The notes under the pieces: generated by a model | What the model saw: only the letters and a program-made list of their open reading frames with translations | The model's database searches: none | What the model was told of the DNA's origin: nothing | NCBI GenBank assembly: GCA_934090735.1 | Contig: CAKOJR010000003.1 | Span: 1 to 64,000 of the forward strand | Reading direction: 5' to 3' | DNA: 64,000 nt | Origin: an uncultured Bacilli bacterium | GTDB taxonomy: Bacteria; Bacillota_I; Bacilli_A; RF39; UBA660 | Part shown: in pieces, positions 1 through 8,409 of the stretch | How the letters are laid out: each line of letters begins with the position of its first letter | How positions within the stretch are numbered: position 1 is the stretch's first letter | Position numbers and translations under genes: made by a program

Positions 1-120
1 TGACAAAAACTCTTTTAATTTATCCGTTGAATAATTTAAAACTTCTTCACCATAATTTTTTAATGATGATGGAATCAATATTTCGAAATAATCATTTGTA
101 ATAGTTATATAATTTTTCAT
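1..120 (-). CDS. Unknown protein, N-terminal 40 residues only
   Basis: The frame is open from an ATG at 118-120 to the window edge, giving 40 residues beginning MKNYITITNDYFEILIPSSL. A good ribosome site (AAAGGGTG) sits 4-5 bases before the ATG, so this is the true 5' end of a gene whose remainder lies outside the window. It is the first gene on the far side of tRNA-Gly and has its own upstream gap. The fragment is too short to assign a family; no signal peptide or motif is visible. Confidence 0.6.
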   Translation of the reverse strand, partial: MKNYITITNDYFEILIPSSLKNYGEEVLNYSTDKLKEFLS

Positions 121-152
121 TTTGTCACCCTTTAGATTAAATTAATTTATTA

Positions 153-181
153 AAATATTAACAAGCTAATTGGTATGTCAA
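153..181 (-). promoter_or_regulatory. Possible promoter of the partial gene at the left edge
   Basis: A perfect TTGACA (complement of 176-181) lies upstream of the start at 120. The -10 is ambiguous: ATATTT at 17-base spacing or TAATAT at 15. The rest of 128-256 shows only AT-rich sequence with nothing else recognisable. Confidence 0.35.
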
Positions 182-256
182 TTTGCAAGAGTGTTTCTAA
201 TTTGTTTAACCAAATTAATCTTATATATGTATTTTATCATAAATTTTTGTATTATA

Positions 257-283
257 AAACTCGAACTATAAAAGTTCGAGTTT
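257..283 (-). terminator. Terminator after tRNA-Gly
   Basis: An inverted repeat AAACTCGAACT / AGTTCGAGTTT with a 5-base loop lies 10 bases beyond the CCA end of the tRNA and runs into a short T-tract in the tRNA direction. Confidence 0.7.
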
Positions 284-293
284 CCTATCAATT

Positions 294-367
294 TGGAGCA
301 GGTGATGAGAATCGAACTCACGTGGTCAGCTTGGAAGGCTGAAGTTCTACCATTAAACTACACCTGC
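294..367 (-). tRNA. tRNA-Gly (anticodon TCC)
   Basis: The 74-base sequence begins GCAGGTG and ends with an encoded CCA. The acceptor stem GCAGGTG pairs with CACCTGC ahead of the discriminator base U. The anticodon stem TCAGC/GCTGA encloses the loop CTTCCAA, giving anticodon TCC for glycine. The T arm contains GTTCGATTC. An upstream promoter and a downstream hairpin flank it, so it is a single-gene transcript. Confidence 0.95.
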
Positions 368-385
368 AATTCAATGACAAGATAA

Positions 386-413
386 ATTATACCATATCTT
401 GTCATTTTTTCAA
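386..413 (-). promoter_or_regulatory. Promoter of tRNA-Gly
   Basis: TTGAAA (complement of 408-413), 16-base spacer, perfect TATAAT (complement of 386-391), about 20 bases upstream of the tRNA. The -10 box sits in the loop of a perfect 12-bp inverted repeat (373-384 with 395-406). Confidence 0.65.
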
Positions 414-419
414 GTATTT

Positions 420-2546
420 TTAGTTAGTTTTTTTAATTAGTGATAAATTAACTCGATTTGTTTCTTTGTTTATGTTATCAATATATACTGTTATAATGTC
501 TCCTACACTTACTATATCCAATGGATTTTTGACAAAGTTTTTACTCATTTTTGATATATGTAGTAGGCCGTCATCATGTAAACCAATATCAACAAATGCC
601 CCAAATGAAGCTACATTTCTTACTGTTCCTTTTAATTCCATGCCTATTTTTAAGTCATCAATTGTTAATACATCACTTCTTAATATTACTTCTGGCGCAG
701 CTTCTCTTGGGTCTAATCCCGGATTTTTTAGTTCTTTGATAATGTCCTCTATTGTATATTTTTCGCCAAATTCTTTTGCTAGTTCATCTATATTTGCTTT
801 CTCTAGAGTTTCCTTAAATTCATTAGTTTTAATGTCATTAATATTTAAGTTTAATTTATTTAATATTTTAGTAGTTAGTTCATAACTTTCTGGGTGAATG
901 CCGGTATTATCTAAAGGATTCTTACCATTATTTATTCTTAAGAATCCTACTGCTTGTTCATATGTTTTCTCATTAGTTAATTTTTTTAATTCATCTCTTG
1001 AAGTAAAATCTTTTGCCTCTTTAAATTTTTGGATTTTGTTTATTGAAGCTGTTGTAAGACCTGAAATGTATTTTAAAATGAAGCTTGATGCGGTGTTAAT
1101 ATTTACGCCAACGTTGTTTACTACTTTACTAACAGTAAAATCCAAGCCTTCTGTTAATTTTTTAGAGTTTACGTCATGTTGATATTCTCCTACGCCAATA
1201 CTTTTTGGATCGATTTTAACAAGTTCTGATAATGGGTCTATAGTACGTCTTCCGATGCTTACTGCACTTCTTTCTTGAACTTCCAAATCAGGAAATTCTT
1301 TTTGAGCTTCTTTGCTTGCTGAATAAACACTAGCTCCAGCTTCACTTACAATTGTGTAATATACATTTGGAAGATCTTTTATAGTTTCTGCCACAAATTC
1401 TTCACTTTCCCTAGATGCGGTTCCATTACCGATAGCGATAAGATTAAGGTTGTATTTACTTATAAGTTCAAGTATTTTTTTACGTGAACCTTCTTTATCA
1501 TTTTTAGGTTCATGCGGATAAATAACATCAATATGAAGTAGATTACCTCTTTCATCTAGACATGCTAGTTTGCAACCTGTTCTAAATGCTGGGTCAAAAC
1601 CTAAAACGCGATATCCAGTTATTGGTCTTGTCATAAGTAAATTTTCTAGGTTTGATTTAAATACTTCAATTGCGTTATCGTCGGCGTTTTCTGTTAATTC
1701 AGCTCTTATTTCACGCTCTATTGATGGTAAAATCAATCTTTTTAGAGCATCTTTAATGGATAGTAAAACGTATTCTTTAACAAATGATGATGGTTTTTTT
1801 ATTATTTTTTCTTCTAGTTTACTTGTAATATATTCTAAGTCATAATCTAATTTTACGTTAAGAATACCTTCTTTTTCACCACGATTTATTGCTAAAACCT
1901 GATAACTTTTTGCATATTTTATTTTTTCTTTAAAGGCGTAATATATTTCATAAGTCTTTTTTTCGTCTTCGGCATTTTTCTTGATGGTACTAGTAATTTC
2001 ACCATAATTTTGAATATTATATCTGATGAATTTTCGATAGTAAGCATTATCACTTATCCATTCGCTTATGATATATTTTGTGTTTTCAATGGCGATTTCT
2101 TTGGTTGTTGGTGCTTTTGACCAGATCTCGTCCATGCTTCCTTTTTCAGGAAAGGACATTATCATTTTTGCTAGAGGTTCTAATCCCATTTTAATTGCTT
2201 CGCTACCTTTTGTTTTCTTTTTTTCTTTAAATGGCAAGTAAATATCTTCAACATCTACTAACTTAGTACATGCTAAGATACTTTCTTTTAGTTCTGGGGT
2301 TAGCATTCCTTTTTCATCAATCAATTTGATAACAGTATTTTTGCGTTCCATTAGATTGCAGTAATATTTGTATTTTTCTTCTATTTTTTGAATTTGGTTT
2401 TCGTCTAGTGCTCCTGTTGCTTCTTTACGATATCTTGCGATAAAAGGAATTGTTGCTCCTTCCTCAAGTAATTTTAATACGGCTTCGATTTGTTTTGTTT
2501 TAATATTAAGTTCACCAGATAATTCATTTATTATTATTTCATTCAT
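420..2546 (-). CDS. tex: Tex family RNA-binding transcription accessory protein
   Basis: Tex is a cytoplasmic nucleic-acid-binding protein associated with transcription; its exact job is unsettled in most bacteria. At 708 residues it has the family's usual length. The N-terminal Tex core contains the helical motif IPFIARYRKEATGALDE. A YqgF/RNase-H-like segment begins near residue 320 (GFDPAFRTGCKLACLDERG), helix-hairpin-helix units follow (about 480-570), and a C-terminal S1 RNA-binding domain starts near 635 (TVRNVASFGAFVDIG). The ATG at 2546 has an AAGGTGA site. It is single and stands in front of tRNA-Gly on the same strand. Confidence 0.95.
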   Translation of the reverse strand: MNEIIINELSGELNIKTKQIEAVLKLLEEGATIPFIARYRKEATGALDENQIQKIEEKYKYYCNLMERKNTVIKLIDEKGMLTPELKESILACTKLVDVEDIYLPFKEKKKTKGSEAIKMGLEPLAKMIMSFPEKGSMDEIWSKAPTTKEIAIENTKYIISEWISDNAYYRKFIRYNIQNYGEITSTIKKNAEDEKKTYEIYYAFKEKIKYAKSYQVLAINRGEKEGILNVKLDYDLEYITSKLEEKIIKKPSSFVKEYVLLSIKDALKRLILPSIEREIRAELTENADDNAIEVFKSNLENLLMTRPITGYRVLGFDPAFRTGCKLACLDERGNLLHIDVIYPHEPKNDKEGSRKKILELISKYNLNLIAIGNGTASRESEEFVAETIKDLPNVYYTIVSEAGASVYSASKEAQKEFPDLEVQERSAVSIGRRTIDPLSELVKIDPKSIGVGEYQHDVNSKKLTEGLDFTVSKVVNNVGVNINTASSFILKYISGLTTASINKIQKFKEAKDFTSRDELKKLTNEKTYEQAVGFLRINNGKNPLDNTGIHPESYELTTKILNKLNLNINDIKTNEFKETLEKANIDELAKEFGEKYTIEDIIKELKNPGLDPREAAPEVILRSDVLTIDDLKIGMELKGTVRNVASFGAFVDIGLHDDGLLHISKMSKNFVKNPLDIVSVGDIITVYIDNINKETNRVNLSLIKKTN

Positions 2547-2599
2547 TTTTATTCACCTTGTAAAATTATACCATAAAGAAAAGAAATTTTGCTCTCTTT

Positions 2600-4174
2600 C
2601 TAGTCTATTTTATTTATATTTGTAATATCTTCTTCTTGCGCATATGTTATTTTTATTTTATCGCCACTTTTTTTAAATGGTAATTCGTCGCTTAGCTCAA
2701 TTGATGCTTTGTATTTTTTGTTGTTATCGTCTGTTATGTAGTAATAGGACATTCCATTGATAATCGCTGTTTCAATTTTTTTGATTGTGATTGTTTTATT
2801 TACATTTTGGGCATTTGAAGTTATTTTGATATTTTTTAAATAATTTTTGGCAGCCTCATCTATTCCTTTAGATGCATCTGTTACAATTACTTTTTGGTAA
2901 TCATTAACGTCAATAAATGCATACATTTTAACTAAACCGGCGTCATCTTTTAGACTTAATAAATAAGTTGGATTGCCTTTTAAATTTATTAATAATGGAA
3001 ATGTTGAGGTATATTTCATTTGCTGAACAGCACCTTCTGCAGAGGCCATTGCACTATATTCTTCGGCTCCAGGAACGCTATAAAAAGAGGTTTCACCAGT
3101 ACGCATATTAGTTAGAATAAAGCCTAAACTCGATTCGTCATTAACGGCTGATGTTAGACCGGTGTATAAATAAATATCGTCATTCATTGCTAAATAATTG
3201 TAACCGTCTGTAGTCTTTACAACATTTTTTTGACCAAATACACTGTTGAAGTAACCATTTTGATATGATCCCCAGTCATCAACTTGATCAATAATGAGAT
3301 CAGCAGAAAAAGCAATATCTATCCATTTTGGAATATCATCTACTATGTATTCTTGAGTTTTTCCAGTTACAGCATTTAAAATAATTATTCCTGATACTTT
3401 AGCACGAAGACCTACTCCACTATATTTTATGGTAGGTACAACCCAATATGGATTTCCTTCGTTATCTATTTCAAATGATAGTTGTCCTAAATTTCTTGTT
3501 GGATAAGAAAATCTTATTTTGCGATATGCGTTCTCATTAAAAAGGCTTGTTTGAACATATTTCATTCCTTTATCTAATCTAACAAGATTAGCTTTGCCAG
3601 TTGTACTGTCAACAGTTATGTACCCTTGAACGCCTTCTTTTCTATTGGTTAGCCATTTAATTGGTGAAGCATATTCTAATGGAGTTACTCTTATTATTTT
3701 TTCATTATAATTTATTTGAGTGTATATGTCTGAAACACTGTATTGACTTACCAAGTCGCTCATTTGGCCCATTACTCTGTCGCCTAGTTCCTGACTACTT
3801 TTTTTGTCTAGTAGGGGTAATTTAGAGAAATCTACTTCAGCAATATCTTTTGAGAATTTTTTGGCTGTATCTATTGTGACTCTGCTAGCGTATTTCGATG
3901 CCATGAATAATGGGCTTTCAATTATATTCCATATTATGACGATAAGGATGATTGTAGAAATCATTATTACGGATACTTCCTTTTTAAAATCGTTTTTCCT
4001 TTTTTTACCTAAATATTTAATTTTTATTAGATTGTTTAATGTTGTGTAGCAAATAATTATCAGAATAATAAATAAATAAAAATTAATACTGTGAAAATTA
4101 ATTGCTGGCATTGCAAAGTAGTAATAAATAAATGCTAAAATAATTGTTAGTAAAATGTTTATAAGTCTTTTCAT
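2600..4174 (-). CDS. Large membrane-anchored protein of unknown function
   Basis: A protein of about 524 residues that I do not recognise. Three or so hydrophobic segments lie in the first 120 residues (for example IILAFIYYYFAMPAI, FYLFIILIIICY and VIMISTIILIVIIW). They are followed by a roughly 400-residue mostly soluble part with repeated beta-rich stretches such as YITVDSTTGKANLV and IIILNAVTGKTQEY, which look like propeller- or cradle-type repeats. I chose the ATG at 4172-4174 because AGGAGA lies 6 bases upstream; an in-frame TTG six codons earlier has no ribosome site. It is divergently oriented from the radical-SAM gene. Confidence 0.75.
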   Translation of the reverse strand: MKRLINILLTIILAFIYYYFAMPAINFHSINFYLFIILIIICYTTLNNLIKIKYLGKKRKNDFKKEVSVIMISTIILIVIIWNIIESPLFMASKYASRVTIDTAKKFSKDIAEVDFSKLPLLDKKSSQELGDRVMGQMSDLVSQYSVSDIYTQINYNEKIIRVTPLEYASPIKWLTNRKEGVQGYITVDSTTGKANLVRLDKGMKYVQTSLFNENAYRKIRFSYPTRNLGQLSFEIDNEGNPYWVVPTIKYSGVGLRAKVSGIIILNAVTGKTQEYIVDDIPKWIDIAFSADLIIDQVDDWGSYQNGYFNSVFGQKNVVKTTDGYNYLAMNDDIYLYTGLTSAVNDESSLGFILTNMRTGETSFYSVPGAEEYSAMASAEGAVQQMKYTSTFPLLINLKGNPTYLLSLKDDAGLVKMYAFIDVNDYQKVIVTDASKGIDEAAKNYLKNIKITSNAQNVNKTITIKKIETAIINGMSYYYITDDNNKKYKASIELSDELPFKKSGDKIKITYAQEEDITNINKID

Positions 4175-4240
4175 AAATATCTCCTGGCTCAATTATAGCA
4201 GATTATTTAATAGTATGATAGAATATATAAAGTGATTTGT

Positions 4241-5146
4241 ATGTATTATAATAATTTAGCTGATTTTTATAAAAATAAATTTGGCGTCAGGCTTGCTAAA
4301 CTAGCTTTTAATGGTGGTTTTACTTGCCCTAATAGAATTAATGGTGCTAGAGGTTGCATATTTTGTACTGGTAGTGCAGAAAATGCTGGTAGTCCTTCTA
4401 TTTCTTTGTATGAGCAATATTTAAGAGAGGTGCAAGTTGTTAAAAGTAAGTGGCCAGAAGCTAAATATATCGCTTATTTTGGTTCTTTTACTAATACTTT
4501 TGATAGTGTTTCTAATTTGAAGAAAAGATTTGAAGAGGTTTTGACATTTCCAGGCGTCGTTGGTTTATCGATTGGTACAAGGTGTGATTCTATTAGTAAT
4601 GAGTGCTTTGAGTATTTGTGTGAATTAAATAAAAGAACTTATTTAACTGTTGAGCTTGGTCTTCAATCTAGTTTTAATGATACACTTAAATATATTAATC
4701 GTGGGCATGATATAGTTTCTTTTGATAATATGGTTAAGAAATTAAAAGAAGCTAAAATAAATGTTGTTGTTCATATTATTGATGGACTCCCTAATGAAAC
4801 AGAAGATATGATGCTTGAAACTATAAGACATTTAAATAAATTACATATTAATGGAATAAAAATTCATGATTTATTTATTGCAAAAGATACTGTTTTGGGC
4901 GATAAATATATTAGTATGCCATGGAATCTTATGAGTATGGATGAATATATTGATATTGTTTGTAAGCAGATTGCTATATTAGATCCTAACATAGTAATTC
5001 ATAGACTTACTGGTGATCCTGTTAAAGATGAGCTTATTGCTCCAGAGTGGGCTACCAGAAAAATTGATATTTTAAACGGTATTGTTAAAAGTTTAAAAAA
5101 GCTTGGTTTAAGACAAGGGATATTTTATGAAAAAAGCGGAGATTAA
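4241..5146 (+). CDS. TIGR01212-type radical SAM protein (YhcC/YtqA-like)
   Basis: The N-terminus carries the cluster-binding pattern of this subfamily: GFTCPNRINGARGCIFC, with Cys-x10-Cys-x2-Cys. It continues with the conserved AYFGSFTNTF and GLSIGTRCDSI segments and a GLQS motif. About 302 residues, normal for the family. The substrate is unknown for this group. The ATG at 4241 is preferred because AAAGTGA precedes it; a GTG at 4232 in the same frame is the alternative. It is the only plus-strand gene in the first 42 kb and converges on the AAA+ ATPase gene, sharing a terminator with it. Confidence 0.88.
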   Translation: MYYNNLADFYKNKFGVRLAKLAFNGGFTCPNRINGARGCIFCTGSAENAGSPSISLYEQYLREVQVVKSKWPEAKYIAYFGSFTNTFDSVSNLKKRFEEVLTFPGVVGLSIGTRCDSISNECFEYLCELNKRTYLTVELGLQSSFNDTLKYINRGHDIVSFDNMVKKLKEAKINVVVHIIDGLPNETEDMMLETIRHLNKLHINGIKIHDLFIAKDTVLGDKYISMPWNLMSMDEYIDIVCKQIAILDPNIVIHRLTGDPVKDELIAPEWATRKIDILNGIVKSLKKLGLRQGIFYEKSGD

Positions 5147-5160
5147 TTTCTCCGTTTTTA
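5131..5160 (+). terminator. Shared bidirectional terminator
   Basis: CGGAGA and TCTCCG form a stem flanked by A-tracts on the left and T-tracts on the right. The stem contains the last codons of the plus-strand gene and the right flank contains the stop codon of the convergent minus-strand gene, so one hairpin ends both transcripts. Confidence 0.8.
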
Positions 5161-6156
5161 GGCATTTAAGTCAACATTTTCTTCTTCAAGCATTTCTTTA
5201 AATTCTTCTTTGAAAGCTATTAGAGCTTTTTTCTTAGCATCTTCATAAATATTTTTAGCGTTTTCTATTGCTTTATAAATATGTTTAATTCTTACTTCTT
5301 TTGAATTTTCAAATACGGCATAACTAAAAGCATTAGCAAGGAGTGTTAAGGTTACATCTGGATATCTAGCTGCCACTTCATAAACTCTTTTGTATTCGCT
5401 GGTCATGTCAGTTAGAAAGGCAAATATTTTTTCTTTTTGAAAGTCGGTATAAGCAAGCTTTACGCCCAGCTTTTTTTCAAATTTTGGATATGTTCCCATA
5501 AGAATTTTTACTACTGTTGGTTGATCGGCTTCTAGTACTTCAATTTTTTGAAATCTACGTAAGAAGGCTCTATCTCTTAGGATATAAGCTTCATATTCTT
5601 CTGTAGTTGTTGCGCCAATCATTTTAATTGTTCCGCGGTCTAAAAATGGCTTTAACATGTTGGCAAAGTCAATGTTAGTGTTTGCTTGTGTTCTGTTTAC
5701 AAGAAGATGTATTTCATCGATAAATAAAATAATATTATTTAAGTTTTTTAGTTCTTGTAAAAGTAATTCCATTCTTGATTCAGTTGTGCCATTTATTGTA
5801 TTTGATCCCAAGAGACTAGGAATATTAATTTTAATTATTGACCAACCAATTAATGCATCAGGTACGTCACCTTTTTGAATTTTATAGCCTAATCCTTCAA
5901 CAATAGCGGTTTTACCAATACCTGGTTTACCAACTAGTAATGCACTTTTATCAGGGGTTATTAGAGAAAGAATCATTTCACCGATTTCTTTATCTCTACC
6001 AATTGCTGGGTTAGTTACGTATTCTCTTTTTGTTAAGTCTTCTCCGTAGTTTTTTATAACACTATAAGTATCATTGTTTTCACTTGCTGGTTGTTCATTA
6101 ACATTTAATATTTCAATATTTTCGTCAAGATTAAGTTTTTCAATATTATCATCCAT
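5158..6156 (-). CDS. Single-ring ClpA/ClpB D1-like AAA+ ATPase
   Basis: A 332-residue AAA+ protein matching the first nucleotide-binding domain of ClpA/ClpB/ClpC. Visible motifs are the lead-in NPAIGRDKEI, Walker A GKPGIGKTA, Walker B IILFIDEIH and the sensor/arginine-finger segment IGATTTEEYEAYILRDRAFLRRF. Family unfoldases have about 750-850 residues with an N domain and two ATPase rings. Here the N domain is replaced by about 40 acidic residues and the second ring is absent, so it is a stand-alone D1 module. It follows yitT by 41 bases on the same strand. Substrate and any partner protease are unknown. Confidence 0.82.
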   Translation of the reverse strand: MDDNIEKLNLDENIEILNVNEQPASENNDTYSVIKNYGEDLTKREYVTNPAIGRDKEIGEMILSLITPDKSALLVGKPGIGKTAIVEGLGYKIQKGDVPDALIGWSIIKINIPSLLGSNTINGTTESRMELLLQELKNLNNIILFIDEIHLLVNRTQANTNIDFANMLKPFLDRGTIKMIGATTTEEYEAYILRDRAFLRRFQKIEVLEADQPTVVKILMGTYPKFEKKLGVKLAYTDFQKEKIFAFLTDMTSEYKRVYEVAARYPDVTLTLLANAFSYAVFENSKEVRIKHIYKAIENAKNIYEDAKKKALIAFKEEFKEMLEEENVDLNA

Positions 6157-6196
6157 ATAATCACGTCTTTTCTAGGGTATTATAACATATTCTTTT

Positions 6197-7093
6197 TTAA
6201 AAAGGAATTATCTTTTTATTGTGTCCACCTTTTACTGTATAGCAGTTATGAGCAGATACAAAAGCAGTAGGGTCCATATCTAATACAGTATGTTTTAGTC
6301 CATAATATAGATTAAATGGTACTATCATAAGAAGAGTTGCTTCTTTTTTTGTAAGAATACCACCTTTAGATGCTATTTCAGTTGCACCTAGTCCTAATTC
6401 TCTAGTAACGTATTTTTCAACTTTATCACTTTGTTTAGATTTGATAAACACTAATTTACTATCGTTAATGCCAAGAAGAACCATATCAACTAGCTTATTA
6501 TATGTTATTAATATAAATATCGCATAAATTGTTTTTTTTAAGCCAAATAAAAGCATACCTGATAAAATAATTGCCATGTTTACAATTGTGCTTGATTTAC
6601 CTAATTCTATTTTTGCTAGTTTTGATAGGATTGCAGCTAGTACATCCGAGCCGCCTGTATTAAATCCTGCACGGTAGACTAAACCTCCACAAAAACCATA
6701 TATTAAAATTATTGTTAGTATCATTAAAAAGTCTGAACTAAATGTTACTGGTATTTTAGCTGCTATTGGTTCAGTAATTGTTACCATAACGGAGTATGAT
6801 ACGGAGCCAATAATAGTGTATATTGATTGTTTTTTTCCTAATATGATAAATGATAGAATGATTAATACGGCACTCATAATATAGATGAAAACATTATTTG
6901 AAAGGCCTGTTATTTCATGAACGACAATTGATAGACCACTTACTCCACCTACTACTAATTTATTTGGTACAAAGAAAAGATTGTAGCACATTCCCAATCC
7001 GAAAATACCGAATAAGAATACAAGAAAACGACTGATAAATTTATTCTGGTTTATTTTATTTAAGATATCAGTTTTTTTATGTCCTATGCTCAT
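6197..7093 (-). CDS. YitT family membrane protein
   Basis: 298 residues with five to six hydrophobic segments (about residues 20-190), including the family signature GGVSGLSIVVHEITG and the second repeat-like stretch GLVYRAGFNTGGSDVLAAIL. A C-terminal cytoplasmic DUF2179 domain follows (LGLGATEIASKGGILTKKEAT). Members are inner-membrane proteins with no agreed substrate. The gene precedes the ClpA/B-like ATPase on the same strand, and may share its transcript. Confidence 0.88.
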   Translation of the reverse strand: MSIGHKKTDILNKINQNKFISRFLVFLFGIFGLGMCYNLFFVPNKLVVGGVSGLSIVVHEITGLSNNVFIYIMSAVLIILSFIILGKKQSIYTIIGSVSYSVMVTITEPIAAKIPVTFSSDFLMILTIILIYGFCGGLVYRAGFNTGGSDVLAAILSKLAKIELGKSSTIVNMAIILSGMLLFGLKKTIYAIFILITYNKLVDMVLLGINDSKLVFIKSKQSDKVEKYVTRELGLGATEIASKGGILTKKEATLLMIVPFNLYYGLKHTVLDMDPTAFVSAHNCYTVKGGHNKKIIPF

Positions 7094-7140
7094 CTATACT
7101 TCACCTATTATAATGATACTATAAATCAATTTTTTAGTCA

Positions 7141-7164
7141 AAAAAAACTCACCAAAGTGAGTTT
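7141..7164 (-). terminator. Terminator after tuf
   Basis: AAAACTCAC and GTGAGTTTT form a 9-bp stem with a CAAA loop just after the tuf stop codon, followed in the tuf direction by a T-run. Confidence 0.85.
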
Positions 7165-7172
7165 TAAGTTTA

Positions 7173-8339
7173 TTACTCAATGATTTCAGTAACAGAACCT
7201 GCACCAACAGTACGTCCACCTTCACGAATTGAGAACTTAGTTCCGTTTTCTAAGGCAACCTTACTAATTAGTTCTACAGTCATATCTACGTTGTCACCAG
7301 GCATAACCATTTCAACTCCTTGAGGAAGTTCAATTACACCAGTAACATCAGTAGTTCTGAAGTAGAATTGTGGTCTGTAGTTTGAGAAGAATGGAGTATG
7401 ACGTCCACCTTCTTCTTTAGATAATACATATACAGAAGCTTTGAATTTTTTATGAGGAGTAACTGAACCTGGTTTAGCTAATACTTGTCCACGTTCAACT
7501 TCGTCTCTGTTTACACCACGAAGTAATACACCAGCATTGTCTCCTGCTTCAGCATAATCTAAAGATTTTCTGAACATTTCGATTCCAGTAACAACTGTTT
7601 TCTTAGTTGGTTTTAATCCAACAATTTCAACTTCATCGTTAAGATTTAATTTACCTCTTTCAACACGACCAGTAACAACTGTACCACGTCCTGAAATTGT
7701 AAATACATCTTCGATACTCATTAAGAATGGTTTATCATTATCTCTTTCTGGAGTTGGAATGTATGAATCAACAGCAGCCATTAAATCTTTAATAGATTGT
7801 ACAGCTTCTGGATCTCCTTCAAGAGCTTTTAGAGCTGATCCTCTAATAATAGGACAATCAGGATCAAAGTTGTATTCTCCTAATAATTCTCTGATTTCCA
7901 TTTCTACTAAGTCTAATAATTCTTTGTCATCTACTTGATCACATTTGTTCATGTAAACAACGATTCTAGGAACTCCTACTTGACGAGCAAGTAAAATATG
8001 TTCTCTAGTTTGTGGCATAGGACCATCTGCAGCAGAAACTACTAAGATAGCTCCATCCATTTGTGCTGCACCAGTAATCATGTTCTTAACATAATCGGCA
8101 TGTCCTGGGCAGTCTACGTGAGCATAATGACGTTTTTCAGTTTCATACTCAACGTGAGCAGTATTAATTGTAATACCTCTTTCTCTTTCTTCTGGTGCTT
8201 TGTCGATATCAGCATAATCAACGAATTCACCGAAATATTTTGTAATAGCAGCAGTTAATGTTGTTTTACCATGGTCAACATGTCCAATAGTACCAATATT
8301 AACATGTGGCTTACTACGATCGAATTTTTCTCTTGCCAT
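7173..8339 (-). CDS. tuf: Elongation factor Tu
   Basis: EF-Tu delivers aminoacyl-tRNA to the ribosome as a GTP complex. The 388-residue sequence is full length, with G1 GHVDHGKT at residues 19-26, the switch-II DCPGHADYV motif and the NKCD base-recognition motif, followed by the two beta-barrel domains. It ends in GAGSVTEIIE. An AGGAGG site precedes the ATG. It lies downstream of fusA but has its own promoter in the 70-base gap and its own terminator, so it can be expressed separately from the str operon. Confidence 0.98.
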   Translation of the reverse strand: MAREKFDRSKPHVNIGTIGHVDHGKTTLTAAITKYFGEFVDYADIDKAPEERERGITINTAHVEYETEKRHYAHVDCPGHADYVKNMITGAAQMDGAILVVSAADGPMPQTREHILLARQVGVPRIVVYMNKCDQVDDKELLDLVEMEIRELLGEYNFDPDCPIIRGSALKALEGDPEAVQSIKDLMAAVDSYIPTPERDNDKPFLMSIEDVFTISGRGTVVTGRVERGKLNLNDEVEIVGLKPTKKTVVTGIEMFRKSLDYAEAGDNAGVLLRGVNRDEVERGQVLAKPGSVTPHKKFKASVYVLSKEEGGRHTPFFSNYRPQFYFRTTDVTGVIELPQGVEMVMPGDNVDMTVELISKVALENGTKFSIREGGRTVGAGSVTEIIE

Positions 8340-8369
8340 ATAATTTTCCTCCTATTCGTTAACAAGATT

Positions 8370-8398
8370 ATTGTATCTAATTCTTGAATATAATTCAA
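8370..8398 (-). promoter_or_regulatory. tuf promoter
   Basis: TTGAAT (complement of 8393-8398), 17-base spacer, TACAAT (complement of 8370-8375), about 30 bases before the tuf start. Confidence 0.65.
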
Positions 8399-8409
8399 GT
8401 ATTATTCTA

